A DNA stretch of 64,000 nt, from assembly GCA_935421135.1 (NCBI GenBank), contig OW285187.1, forward strand, positions 33,854,818 to 33,918,817, written 5' to 3'. The DNA comes from Bugulina stolonifera (Eukaryota; Bryozoa; Gymnolaemata; Cheilostomatida; Bugulidae). The position numbers and the translations under genes were made by a program. Each line of letters opens with the position of its first letter. The stretch's first letter is position 1. This document shows, one piece after another, positions 37,001 to 47,600 of the stretch. The notes beneath the pieces were generated by a model. The model was not told the DNA's origin and did not search any database. It saw only the letters and a list, made by a program, of their open reading frames with translations.

Positions 37001-40000
37001 ATTCATATCTGGTATGATGTATTACCTAGTATACTGTTTGGACTACTGAGGCAGTGTTGTAGTATAGTATGATTGTTAATGATACATGTGCATGCATATT
37101 ACATGTAGCCGGTTGTCCAATTACACTGTGTTACTCTTATAGACTATGTCTTTGGATCTGGTGCTCTGCCTCTTCATCGTTAGTGGATTTCCTCAGGTAT
37201 GTTTAGCCTGGGTTCTTACAATTGTCTAGCCCTCTCTACAAACGTGTTTACTGGTTTTGTTTAGGAAACGACTACATTGAGTCTTAGTTGTTACTGCTAC
37301 CACTACGAAATGTATATTGTTACTATAAGGTATGTCATCACATTACTATTCAGTGCATATTACAAAGTCTAGTGACTGCAGGTAAAATCTTCTGTGACTG
37401 CAGGTAAAATCTCCCGGTGTCAATGTCAAGTATCTAGACGTAAGTCAGGAGTATAAGAGAGCCGTTATCATCAAGAACTTCCCAGATAAGATGCAGTCTA
37501 TGGTCATTGATACAGTAAGCAGGAAAAGAAGAATGGTGAGTAAATACCTGTGCATATATGAGGCAATACATGCACAATGGCCGTGTGTTCACATTGCCAG
37601 TTCTAGTAAACCAGTCAGGAAGTAGGGTTTAGTTCAACAGAGATAACTTTACACAGGACAAGCTAGTTGATTAGGTCATCCAGTCTTATCAGGCATACAC
37701 TGACCCAAACCCCACTTACTGATTGGTTTAGACTAGTAGGCCTGATGGCCAAATTAATGCAACTAATACTCTATTACCACATGTATGTATAGCACATGCC
37801 TGTAGTTGGCACCGATTACTCTATAAACTTGACATGCACTGTATATTCTGCTCTCTTGGTAGGAGATAACTTCTACTAAGCCCTGTCACTGGTTGGTGGT
37901 TATATTGTACTACTGTCATGTGATGTAGGTAAAAGATCAAGCTATAGAGCATTGCGCCTCCACCTTACAGCTACATGATGAAAGTATTATCACCCTCATT
38001 ACCAATATTATCATTGATAACTCTGCTAAACTGATGAAAGGTAAGTTTTTATTTATCATACAACTTTTTTCAGTACTGTTATTCACTGTGTGAGTTGTCT
38101 GCTCTATATGTACAGTACGTAGAATGCAAGAGTTATCTCCTTCATGTATACAGTGCGTATAATGTAAGAGTTATCTCCTCCATGTATACAGTGTGTACAT
38201 TGTGAGAGTTATCCCCTCCACGGATATAGTGTGTATATTGTGAGAGTTATCCCCTCAACGTATACAGTGTGTATATTGTGAGAGTTATCCCCTCCACGTA
38301 TAATGGCATAATCGCATACATGTACATTGCTTCAGGTACACTGTTAGACATGGAAACTCACTGGATACTCTCTCTGTGTCTAAAGGCTTTTGACCAGCTC
38401 GTCTCAACACAAGTTCCGTATGAGAACCTGGATGTTATCCGAAGCCTTGTTAACCTGGCAGGCATGGGAACGAGACTGAGCAAGTTATGGCTAGTGACAG
38501 ATTTAGAGGTTGGTGCATGCCGCAAATGGTGGAATGTTGCTTACATACTACTAGTGACTTGTGGGTTGATTGATCCACTACTCAATCTTTCTCTGGAGCA
38601 TAAATAATATAATAGCTATACATACATACATGTACATGTACAGGTACAGGCTTACTTTTCTACTATTTGCAGATTTTATCACTGATGCTGTACATAAAGC
38701 TAGGTAATAACCCCAGTGCTGCCGGAGGTGCTACTGCTGTTGGTGCTGCCAGCAGTTCAGAGAACACGACTCCCACAAAGTCTCCCAAACCAGCAGCTGC
38801 TGCCGCTGAGAGTGAGGGAGATGATGTGGACCCCTTCCCTGACATGGATGTTGATTCAAAGAAGCATTTCAAGGTCTGTCTAAGTGTAGTATATGTATAC
38901 ACACGTATTTTTAGTGCATAGCCTGGGCTCCAAACCCTTCAGCACTATCGGATGAGTATGCCAAACGTACCATTCTTCATGATTTGGAGTTTAGGCTACA
39001 AACTCCAAACAATCAGTTGGTGCATGCTGTATACCTACATGTATATAATGTATTTACAAAGTACATGTACAGTAAGTATATTACTTGTAGGTTCTGTTGG
39101 AGATGTTAAATGTTCCAGTGAGTCAGCTAAGGCAGGTTTATAAGGACCATAGGGACAGCCCATCCTCACTCTTACAGGCTCTGCATACACTGTGAGTGGC
39201 TAACATACACATGTATACCTGTACATTACATACATGTATAATGTACAGGCATATACATAATGTACATATACATTGTAATGTACAGGTACATGTATATACA
39301 CTATGTATTTTATTAAAGTTCTACACATGCCTTAATTGCACAGAGTGAAATATGTACATGTCTAAATAGTTATATAATTTGTTTTACAATAATGTAACAT
39401 GTTTATGGTTTCACTCTGTAGGTTTCTGGAAGACAGCCCAGACAGACCCAGACATGCAAGCAAGTAAGTTATAACACGTCTGAGTCGACTAATAATCTAC
39501 TCGTCACTTCTTGGACATGTCGGTACTCGCCCGTTGAGGGACAAGGCTACTGGTCAATTCATATTGCATAATGTACAGTATGCATAATATGCAGTATACA
39601 ATCATGTACATTGTATATACATTGTATATACATGCAAGTGTTGAGGACCTCAATCTTATGCTACATGTTTTATAGAACAAAATCTTTGGCTGGTGACAAA
39701 CCTGGAGTAGCGGAACGAATGATAGACTTTGGAATTCTACCAACTGCTAGTGAAAGCAGCATTGAACTTGAGAGGTAAGGCTTACTTACAGTGTACACCT
39801 CATGTTTGTAACTAAATTTTATGTCATCTATTCCATTATTTCATCGTTAGCTTGGTTTAATAGAAACTCATTTTAATTTGAATAAATTCCGTTTGTCACA
39901 TAATAAGATAAAGTTATATTAATTCTACGTACAATATATGTAAGGAAATAAATGTATTTGTTAGTACAGCATGATATAAAATGTATTGTTATAAATTTGG

Positions 40001-41383
40001 TAGTATAGCATGGTATAATATACATGTACATGTATATTATACCATGCTATACTAGCAAATACATAGTAATATGCATATATGTATACAAATGCATAGCAAT
40101 ATGCATATATTGATATTATACCATGCTATACTAGCAAATATATAGCAATATACATGTATATTGCTATGTATTTGGTAGTATGGAGACTCTGGAAGCAGTA
40201 GAGGAGGAGAAAGTGGAGAAGAATAGCAAGAAGAATATTCCTGCAGCAACGTCTGCATCTGCTGCTGATGAGAAGAAGGAATCGAGTGCGAGACTGCTCA
40301 AGTCTGAGCTAAGTAACATGCTGCAGAAGACACCTTCACACATGCAGCTCAACAAGGTCAGTATATAGAAGTAGCATCTGATCAAAGGATATGTATTGTT
40401 GTATGCACAGTAAATACATGGGCTGACATGTCCAATATACATTGCATCAGCTGCTACAGTCTTTGTGTATATTTAACAGGAAGGCCGTTATCAATTCTGC
40501 TTCAGTTTTTTCTTGTTTTTATAGTATATGAATCATACTTTCATTATGGTTATCTGTTCTACATTACCACCTCTACTTGTTCTACGTAACTGCATCAACA
40601 CTTCTACATGTTTGTTTAGGTGAATCTGGGCCTGTCCATCCTCTATGCAAGACAAGCCTTAGGTACTATCTTGGCTAATTGGTCGATTAAGGGCCCCAGA
40701 ATTACTGCCCAACTGCTCAACTGTGAGGAACACAATCTAGCCCTTGTCCTTGATGTCCTGAATCGTGATAGCTGTACTCTCAAGTTGTTTGAAAAAGTAA
40801 ACTTCTGTACCTACAACTACTGTACTCTACATATTACTTGGTACAGCTGTCATTGGTATCATGCATATACATGTATGTACTGTGTCTTTGTTACTAGAAG
40901 AATGTAGAGAGAAGTATTCAGCTATTTCCATAAATGCAAGTTGTGACTCTCTCTAGTCCAGGGTATATTCCGTAGGTTGTATCAAAAGTGATGAGCTGCT
41001 GCAGTGAAGACTACCTGCAGTCTGTAGCTGATGCAGCTTCTTATTTCATGGAGGAAAGGAAGTCTAAGACGGTGGTGAGAGAGTCTCCTCACCATAAGCA
41101 CAAGAAGGTGAAGGGGGAGGTGACTATTCCAGGAGCAACTGTAATACTTGTCACCTTTGATAAATGGTGAGAGAGTAATAATGGGTCGTAATAGTTATAT
41201 ACCACCCGGCACCCACCATAGCTAACTAGTATGTTTTTCTGACTACTTATATCTTTGTCAGTAATGTGTGTTTGTACACAGTACTAGATCACTGTAACAG
41301 CAGCGAGCAAGTATTGGCAAGTAGCTGTTAGTGGTTCTAGTTAATTCACACCATAATCGATCATTATTTAGGGTTCATGCCGC

Positions 41384-41414
<31 letters not shown>

Positions 41415-43444
41415 ATTAAACTGTACTATACAGTATTATACTATATATACTAATTCAACTGTATATAATGATGTTCCAGCTGTAACACAAGCTTGGAGAG
41501 CAGTTTAGAAATTGCAACCTCTGCTGATATGAAGAAGAACTACCATCAGCTGTGTGGTCCCAATGACAGGTGGAGAGATATTGAGTTGCCTGGCAACAGA
41601 CTATATTTCAGCTATCAACCTGCAGGTAAAGATTTATTGGCGTATATATGGCCCACTTACTTGTTGATAAGTTTGTCTATTGCAGTCTCAATGTAGCCTG
41701 AACACATGATATACTGTATATTTTATTCATTGCCTGGACTAGATGCATCGTCAACTTTTATCCCTAAAAAGGGAGATTTTACAATGAGAATATATTATCT
41801 TGTCGTTTTATTTGGTCATTTTTAAAATTATTCGAGGTATAGGCCTATGTCTGAGGTACATTAAAATATTATTGGGTAATAGATTTGATTTTACCTGTAT
41901 ATTGAAAAGTATTTTTTGACTAATAACTAATTGGTGACTAATATATTTTAGCCCTACAGAGGGGTGCCGTGTTTCAACTGCTGTTTTTGATACTCATATG
42001 AGTTGTATCCTCTCGTTAGGTTCTGGCACAAACAAGTGGAAGTTCACGGTGAATTCTGCTGCCAGCAGCTCACACGGTAGTTTCTTTACTGGTTTTGTCA
42101 TTCTTGACCACATCCTCTCAACCCCTTCCTACTGCAGGTGAGTTTCCCATAGGGAAGCGTACTCATTGTTATGTATTGGGTCTGGGTTGTGTAGCCTTAG
42201 TTCCTTCAAGTACTGTTGTATGTATAGAAGTGGGCTCATCCATATTTTCTAGAATCATTGACTCGGCCACCTTGTGGAAGAGGCTAATTGTGGTCGCATG
42301 TAAACAGAAAGGAGCACAGAGGCTGAAGGCTATACAGCTTCTGCTCTACCTGCTGGAGTCCCACACTAAGAAGTAAGCTCCTATCTCTTACATTGTAGCT
42401 ACTATACACATACATGTGGATGGTTATTCATATACGTATTTTCTATATTGCGTTATTAAACTGTAGTAGCAAAGTGCTAATAATGGTTACCTGTAATAAT
42501 ACAACTTCAGAGAATTGTTTCATTCTATTGTATCATTTAGTGGAGAGAATTGTGATGGTCCCACAGAGCTGAAGATGGACCTGTGCTACCTGGCCCCCTT
42601 GTGGAGACTCTACACCAGTCAGAGTGAGAGTCACGGACCAGAGCAAGCATCAGCGCTGCTCCGAGCTCTTACTGAGCTCTTTGTCGTAGCAGAGTCTGTT
42701 GCATTAGTAAGTAAAACTAGTTATTCAGTTATCAAAATGCATTGTATGTACTGTCACTCGCTAAGCCTATCACGGAAAGTAACCTCTACAGGGTTACTGA
42801 AAATATGGCAGTTTTTGGAAATGGTACTCACGTGTTTAATTACAACAATTAAGGCATACATTCTACTCATTGAGAATTGTTGAATGAATGGAGGACAATA
42901 TCAAGAGAGTCAAGTAGCAGAAAAAGACATAATGCACAGTGTAAGGGGTTTAGCTCAGCACACATCTACTGCTCATCGGCGAAGTTTTCCTTTTCAGGTT
43001 GCTGAGCTGGTATAGTGGTAATGCGTTCTGTTCACTGTACTAGGTGATTTGGTGCCGTAGAGGCCCTGGGTTTAACCTCTGGTCAGGGAGGGGTATTTTT
43101 GTGGATGTAAAATCAAGTTTCTGACTATTCAAAGGGCAAATTAAAAGATTCTTGCATAAACTAGCATCACAATACACAGTGTCAGATATTAGAGTCCCTC
43201 GTGTATTTAGTTGGCATGTGTTTAGTCTATGTAGCAATACCATAATACATACGCAATGCAATATATCAAATTCTTATTGTTAACATTTCTGTAGGAATGG
43301 GATGTTGGTGCGGAATTCATGTCAAGTATGGTCAACCCTAAAGTCTTTATGGCGCCATTTCTTTTGGGACTAAAGAATGTATTGGCCATATCGTCTGCTA
43401 TAGGCTATGATACAGGTTTCACAACAGATGCACGAAGCATGTAA
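18999..43444 (+). CDS. ZZEF1: ZZEF1 orthologue (ZZ-type and EF-hand domain protein)
   Basis: Large multidomain nuclear regulator; ZZ domains of the human protein bind histone H3 tails. About 2,810 residues (human about 2,960). Exons: 18999-19112, 19372-19423, 19686-19770, 19996-20080, 20262-20344, 20578-20711, 20898-20959, 21057-21177, 21386-21569, 22573-22769, 22877-22955, 23067-23198, 23350-23466, 23729-23835, 24002-24082, 24397-24516, 24699-24861, 25232-25441, 25779-25929, 26150-26239, 26786-26880, 27208-27392, 27587-27657, 27781-27912, 28030-28292, 28373-28583, 28689-28820, 28975-29310, 29628-29879, 29996-30084, 30365-30489, 30698-30777, 30891-30945, 31112-31254, 31515-31706, 33074-33255, 33404-33534, 33643-33791, 34090-34286, 34596-34753, 34975-35202, 35559-35724, 36007-36100, 36310-36428, 36625-36745, 37143-37196, 37404-37535, 37929-38040, 38336-38508, 38673-38873, 39091-39191, 39422-39463, 39676-39774, 40179-40356, 40620-40796, 40976-41166, 41480-41625, 42020-42137, 42253-42372, 42541-42706, 43295-43444. 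Phases are continuous throughout. Exon 1 end (19112 or 19121), the 28292/28373 junction and the exon 29 end (29879) are the least certain. Domain order matches the family from end to end. Confidence 0.95.
20262..20711 (+). other. ZZEF1: ZZEF1 EF-hand-like region
   Basis: Exons 5 and 6 encode residues of about 113-185. The loop reads FDTEGTGRADSEVV: Asp at position 1, Glu at 3 and Gly at 6 fit an EF-hand, but position 12 is Val rather than Glu. I infer weak or absent calcium binding. The human loop, as I remember it, also departs from consensus at position 12. Confidence 0.8.
21386..23198 (+). other. ZZEF1: ZZEF1 DOC/APC10-like domain
   Basis: Exons 9-12 encode the jelly-roll DOC fold, roughly residues 270-400. 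Diagnostic stretches are SSNSSDVYKLTDGNSST, WQSDGAARSHWIRLNM, ASQDQSYMPQELVV and QINVRRCHGDGCDCRIRL, with the family pattern of degron- or ligand-contact loops. In APC10 this fold contributes to substrate recognition; its ligand in ZZEF1 is not known to me. The intron between exons 9 and 10 holds the 30-bp array at 21919-22218. Confidence 0.9.
21919..22218. repeat. 30-bp minisatellite, 10 copies
   Basis: Unit GGCTGGGGCAGTGGAACTCA plus TGTGATATAT, ten consecutive copies with only T/C and T/G single-base variants, in ZZEF1 intron 9. The unit length is a multiple of three, so long open frames occur on both strands. They are not genes. Confidence 0.98.
23930..24001. repeat. 22-bp repeat ending in a splice acceptor
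   Basis: Three copies of TTAACCTGTGTTACATCTGT-type units directly precede ZZEF1 exon 15. The third copy supplies the TCTGTTGCAG acceptor itself. Confidence 0.9.
24122..24216 (-). mobile_element. tRNA-derived SINE, truncated copy 2
   Basis: GTCAGAGACTTGTTTCAAAT and GGGGTTTGAACCCAGGGCC match the tail and B-box part of the SINE at 8120-8282, same orientation. The A-box head is missing. It lies in ZZEF1 intron 15, antisense to the gene. Confidence 0.75.
24900..25035. repeat. AT-rich TATAAAATAT tract
   Basis: Irregular repeats of ATAAAATATATT-like sequence in ZZEF1 intron 17, almost free of G and C. No other content seen. Confidence 0.8.
26350..26758. repeat. 21-bp minisatellite, ~19 copies
   Basis: Unit CTATCATGTCATCTGTGTAC with an additional base (21 bp), in ZZEF1 intron 20. 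Frequent T/C and C/A variants (ATGTC or ACGTC; ATCTG or ATATG). Open frames in four reading frames here are artefacts of the unit being a multiple of three. Confidence 0.97.
28806..28882 (+). repeat. Triplicated splice-donor segment of ZZEF1 exon 27
   Basis: CACTTCCCTTCCGTGAGTTA at the end of exon 27 is followed by two further copies, TTTCCTTTCCGTGAGTTA and TTTCCCTTTCGTGAGTTA. The first GTGAGT keeps phase with exon 28. Using the second would add 26 bases and shift the frame. Confidence 0.85.
28975..29310 (+). other. ZZEF1: ZZEF1 first CUB-like domain, in one exon
   Basis: A single 112-codon exon, phase 0 at both ends, encodes residues of about 1153-1264. Motifs are HNYHNNQNITKMF, YFIVEFDPRCHTERKYDYLEF and FHSDQSNNEWGYKFT, the CUB-like pattern characteristic of ZZEF1. 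CUB domains are usually extracellular; here it is part of an intracellular protein without a signal peptide. Confidence 0.9.
31740..32480. repeat. Unclassified element with a 19-bp GC-rich array
   Basis: A compositionally distinct block in ZZEF1 intron 35. At 32236-32358 seven copies of AAGGTATCGGCCGGCCGAA (19 bp) occur, each with the palindrome CGGCCGGCCG. The flanks are CpG-richer than the surrounding intron and end near a TATAAATATGAGCC segment. It could be a solo LTR on the minus strand or an unknown element; I find no terminal repeats that settle this. Confidence 0.6.
32816..33050. repeat. 21-bp minisatellite, ~11 copies
   Basis: Unit CAGTTAGTAATATATAATAT plus A, with a variant sub-block (GTAATATTCAGTTAGTAATAT) to the right, ending just before ZZEF1 exon 36. 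The open frames on both strands are artefacts. Confidence 0.95.
34090..34753 (+). other. ZZEF1: ZZEF1 tandem ZZ zinc fingers
   Basis: Exon 39 encodes ZZ1 with ligand pairs in FCDGC, RCLQC and DLCVTCF and a downstream His-rich GEHKDDHMF. Exon 40 encodes ZZ2 with KCDVC, HCKQC, DLCYGC and the terminal HDSTHEV. All expected Cys and His ligands are present. Residues about 1731-1849. ZZ domains read histone H3 N-termini in several proteins, including human ZZEF1. Confidence 0.95.
35261..35450. repeat. 17-bp minisatellite, ~11 copies
   Basis: Unit TGATATGGGTCATGTTG in ZZEF1 intron 41, with a few variants (GTGGTGATAT, ATGCTGTG). No other feature in this intron. Confidence 0.95.
36443..36611. repeat. 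~36-bp minisatellite, ~5 copies
   Basis: Unit around GGCTACGTACACACATACAT followed by GTATCTCCTATCTATT, beginning 15 bases after the exon 44 donor of ZZEF1 and running almost to the exon 45 acceptor. Confidence 0.93.
36775..36953. repeat. 20-bp minisatellite, ~9 copies
   Basis: Unit TCATAAGGTGGTTACTGGTA in ZZEF1 intron 45, with T/G and C/A variants. Confidence 0.95.
38110..38300. repeat. 38-bp minisatellite, ~5 copies
   Basis: Unit around TGTGAGAGTTATCCCCTCCA followed by CGTATACAGTGTGTATAT in ZZEF1 intron 48. Leftmost units are more diverged. Confidence 0.92.
40005..40170. repeat. Palindromic AT-rich repeats
   Basis: Alternating direct and inverted blocks of TATACCATGCTATACTAGCA and ATAGCAATATGCATATAT in ZZEF1 intron 53, able to form several hairpins. 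The array ends at the exon 54 acceptor. Confidence 0.8.
40976..42137 (+). other. ZZEF1: ZZEF1 second CUB-like region
   Basis: Exons 56-58 encode VTIPGATVILVTFDKCC, then RWRDIELPGNRLYFSY and TNKWKFTVN, matching the second CUB-like segment near the C-terminus of the human protein. It is more diverged than the first: the EWGYKF core is here NKWKFT. Confidence 0.8.
41384..41415. repeat. Poly-C plus (AC)n microsatellite
   Basis: A run of about 18 C residues directly followed by seven or so AC repeats in ZZEF1 intron 56. The exact length is unreliable in most sequencing chemistries. Confidence 0.95.
42997..43160 (+). mobile_element. tRNA-derived SINE, copy 3
   Basis: GTTGCTGAGCTGGTATAGTG with A-box-like TGGTATAGTGG, then GGTGCCGTAGAGGCCCTGGG and a degraded B box GGGTTTAACC. 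Same family as 8120-8282, here on the plus strand in the last intron of ZZEF1. The tail near 43110-43160 has the TTTCTGACTATTCAAAG end. Confidence 0.8.
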
Positions 43445-44610
43445 TCATTAGACAACAAAAGCATTCTAAATGTTTAGTTTTCTTATTACAATCATGATCA
43501 AGGAAGGACCCATTGCCAACAGCATATATGTTAGACTGTCAGTTACATGTATAAGTTATAATTTTAAATTATTACATTCATATCTAGATTACTATTATAC
43601 CATGTATAGAATATTATATTCATCTAAATTTGTTGTATTCTATCGTTGTATGTATTAAACATGCTGTTGCTGTCTCATGTTTGCCCGGCAAAATCTAATT
43701 TAACAATGTGCCAGCTCAATATTTGCAAATTAGTATAATTTGTCATTAGCACTGTGTTCGTGTTGTTCCATTGGATTTTAGAAAAAAAGTTTCCACAAAG
43801 AGTATTGATTCATGTGTTGTGAATTTTTTTGAAGCGTTTCTTTTTTAATTATTTTCATAAAAATTTGCTACCTAATATTTTTTCTAGCACATTTTAGTAT
43901 TATTCTAATAAAGGATGCAGCAGCAAGATGTTGAAGATTCAGATTTAGACTTTACTGCATTTTCGTACTAAAAGTACCTTTAACAATGAGCTATATACAT
44001 GCGTTCATATAGTCATGGGCACTAAATAGTATACAATGTACTGTATGTGTATGGGCACTAAATTATCAGTATCAGGTAACAGCTCGCTTGATTGAACAGT
44101 AGAATGTTGCTATTCTGTTCTGAACCAGTTGTAAAAAATGGACAGTTAATTCTGAGAAAGTAATGAAATGTGATTTGAGTATAAAGAGTTTTATTTCAGT
44201 AAGAGATTGTCTTCTCGTTCCGGTATTTTTTAAAAGGGGATAACTCTCTACACTAGTGTGCACCGATGTTTCGCAGTGCCGCGCCTTGGGTCTTCAACTA
44301 TAAAATATCTGTGATGTGTGAAGTATATATTTAGTGTGATTCAGCTGAACCGCACGCTATTGTCCGTTCCAATATGGAAGCACACAAAATTTTGTCGATA
44401 AAAATCTATACAATCTATAAACCTCTAGTTTGCGTATTTGCGCAAGGAAGTTAGTTCACATGTCTTTTCTAGTTTCTTGGCTAAAATATTGTTGTAATTA
44501 TTGTAAACAGTGATTAGGTTATTAATTATTATAATTATAATTGTGTTCAATAGATATACATGATCTAGCTGCTTCTATAGGCGCTAACACATTAAATTAG
44601 CAAACTCAAA
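43445..44610. other. ZZEF1-NOP14 intergenic region
   Basis: Contains ZZEF1 3' UTR sequence with candidate polyadenylation signals ATTAAA at about 43653 and AATAAA at 43907-43912, then about 700 bp that must include the NOP14 promoter. I see no RNA gene and no convincing coding exon; a 63-codon minus-strand open frame at 44072-44263 is unsupported. Confidence 0.5.
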
Positions 44611-47600
44611 ATGGTCAAGTCTAGAAAGATGAAAGGCAAAGGGGAGCTATCTGACACAATAAGGAATAGAAAAACAAATAAAAAGACTGGGCCAGCTCAA
44701 ACTGTTCGAACCAACCCCTTCGAAGTCAAAATCAATAAGCAAAAGCACAAAATAATTGGCAAGAATTTGACAAAGTTTGATAAAGGGCTCCCTGGTGTGT
44801 CTAGATCGAAAGCTTTTAAAAAGGTAATTATTTCACCCGAAAAAATTATAGGCCTAGTATTATGTTGTAACTTATTGTATTAACTAGATTAAGTTTAGAT
44901 TTAGATATCATATTGTATGTTCTATATCAATATTTAATATTAAATATCGTAGAATAAGAATGTTAGGCCTTTATTATGTTAAGTTAGTTTTAGTAGATAA
45001 GTAGTTTAATTTAAATTAACTCTCCGACTCATTGTAATTTTTATTAATTTTTCATAAGCAATAGTTATTAAAAATTATGTACTTAGATTTGTTGTAGTTT
45101 TGTTTATTTATTGTACCATTGTTGAAAAGCATAATATATGTTATATATGGCGTCTATTATTATATATATATAATATATTCATTATTCACTATCAAATGAG
45201 GTACAATATTCAAACACAACTTAGGTTCAGATTAGCAAACATGTTTTATTAAACAGCTTGACATGTTATTGGTTACAGAGACAAAACACTCTGCTGTTGG
45301 AGTACAAGAATAAAAGGAAAACAAATCGTTTAATTGATCATAGGATTGGAGAGAATCAAGCAGCTGCCAGCTATGAAGACAAAATGTTTGAGCGTTTTGC
45401 TACAGAAAATAAGGTAAGGTGCTATGTCTCTTGTGTCTAGTACGGCTATTTAGTGCAAGTTTATTTTAACTTGACAATTCTTCAAAGTTCTGCTTCAAAA
45501 AATGGATGTTTTGTGAAAATAGACGTACATTTGGAAAAGTTCGGACTGCGCTAACTTCCCCACAAACACAAGCGTGAACCCATTTTTCAGCTGAAACCGA
45601 AAAAGTATTCTTCACCATTCAACAGTCAACGGCAGTTAACCATTAGTAATTCTAATATTTTTCTTAGTATAAGAATACCAATATGCGTAGAATGTTAGTC
45701 TAAAGCCCATTCACACTGTGTGCTGATGGTCACTGTTCTCACATACAAAATATACTGTTAAGTTTGTTTGGAGTGGGGCCAAATATATTTCTTCTTATTT
45801 ATAGGCTGTCATGTTTTACTTACTAGCATGCTTGAAAATGCCTTCATGTATTCAGGTAAAACAAATTGGATTGTTCGCAAATATTTGCCATGGGAGCTTG
45901 GTCAATAAATGGTAACAAGATGGTGTATAAGCACATACTATATGATGCTGACCCTTGGATGAGTTTCGGTAGTTTAAATAGTCCATGTACTCGGAATTTG
46001 TTAAAACTACTTTATAGCGGCACTACCAGAAAGTTGGCATGTTTAATATTGACGATGATGATGAGGATAGTGAGTTTGAGTTAACACACAAAGGAGAGTC
46101 TCTTCGTCAAATTGAAAAGTTTGAAAAGCCTCTTGATAGTAGCGAGGACGAGGGTGATGAGGGTAATATAAAAGGTAAGATAACAGGCTAAGTGTATCTG
46201 TTGACATTTTCTGATTTAATGATTGTATGTTATTGGCTAACATTATCGACTGATTAGTATTAGAGACCGTTCAGCTTTTCAATATGGTGTCTATGAAATA
46301 GTATTTGTCCCGGGGTTTTGTTTAGTCTTTAAAAACTGTTTTACGGGCAGACCAACCCTATGTGAAGATAAACATCTAGTCAGTCTTCTATAAGTGACAG
46401 TTTATTTCATTTCGTCAATTCCAGTCACATCAAGCTCTCTGCTAGCTGTGTAATTGTGAAGAAAAAATTCATAAGGACAAACCGCATAGCAAGCACATAT
46501 ACATACATGTACATGATTTACATATACAACTACAGGGCAGCAGGTAACGGAAGGCCACTTTGGAGGAGGAATTCTCCAGAAGAAGTCTGGAGAGGAACAG
46601 GATAAAAGTTGGAAGGACAGGATGGAGGAAATTATTGCCAAGTCTAAGTTGGCCAAGGTGTGTACAAGTAGTGCTTTAGGTGTTTAGTGTATATACTCTC
46701 AATATGTCCTGTAGTGTGTATGTATACACCGTTCATATATACTCTCAATGTGTACTGTAGTGTGTAACTATGTATACACTGTTCATATACTGTTATGTGT
46801 GTGCATACACTTTTTGTATGTAGTGTTCTGTATACATATATTATTATATTGTTGATATACCAAATCTTGCAGCAAGAGAGGCAATCTGAGAGGGATGAGG
46901 TAACACGGATGACATCTATGCTAGATGATCAGTGGAGAGAACTTCACAATGTAGCTGTTACTATGAGACGAAAGGTGGGCAGGCCTACAATTAGTATTAT
47001 ACTAGCAGTACAATGGTCCGCTGACTGGTACATGCCACTTGTAATATATCACATGTCACAGGTTACATGTCACATGTATTATGTTGTTCACTGGACACTA
47101 TACAATGTATTTTACTTTCAGGAGGGTGATGATGAGGAGGGGGACAGTGAGGCACCGAGGAAGATAGATGGATTTGATATGATGGTTAATTCACTCAAGT
47201 ATGAATCTAGAGGTACTCCGTCTGAGAGACTCAAAACTGAGAGTGAGCTTGCCGAGATTGAGAAGAAAAAACTTGATAAACTGGAGGTATGTGTATTCGT
47301 ATGTATGCAAGTGTATGTGTATATATACATATATTTATGTAAGTGTGTATACAAGGTGTATGTATGTATACATGTGTCTATGTACGTACTGTGTACATAG
47401 GTATGCATGTATGCGCATGCATGCAATGAGAAGAGAGCAGCTTTCAACCCACCCCAATTGACTTTCAGTACAAAATTTAGTGTAACTATATTATGAATGT
47501 ATTGCTTAGTGCATGATTCGTCTCCCCTTTTGTCTCTCCGTAGGCAGAACGACTGAGTCGAATGAGAGATCAGCAGGCCAAGTCTAGATCGCATCAATCA

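Noticed and set aside
37262..37330. Small extra ZZEF1 exon between 37196 and 37404
   Set aside because: An open frame with acceptor- and donor-like ends exists, but joining 37196 directly to 37404 keeps phase and matches the family better.
42997..43160. tRNA gene suggested by A and B boxes
   Set aside because: The cloverleaf cannot be completed and related sequences recur at 8120 and 24122 with a common tail, so it is a tRNA-derived SINE.
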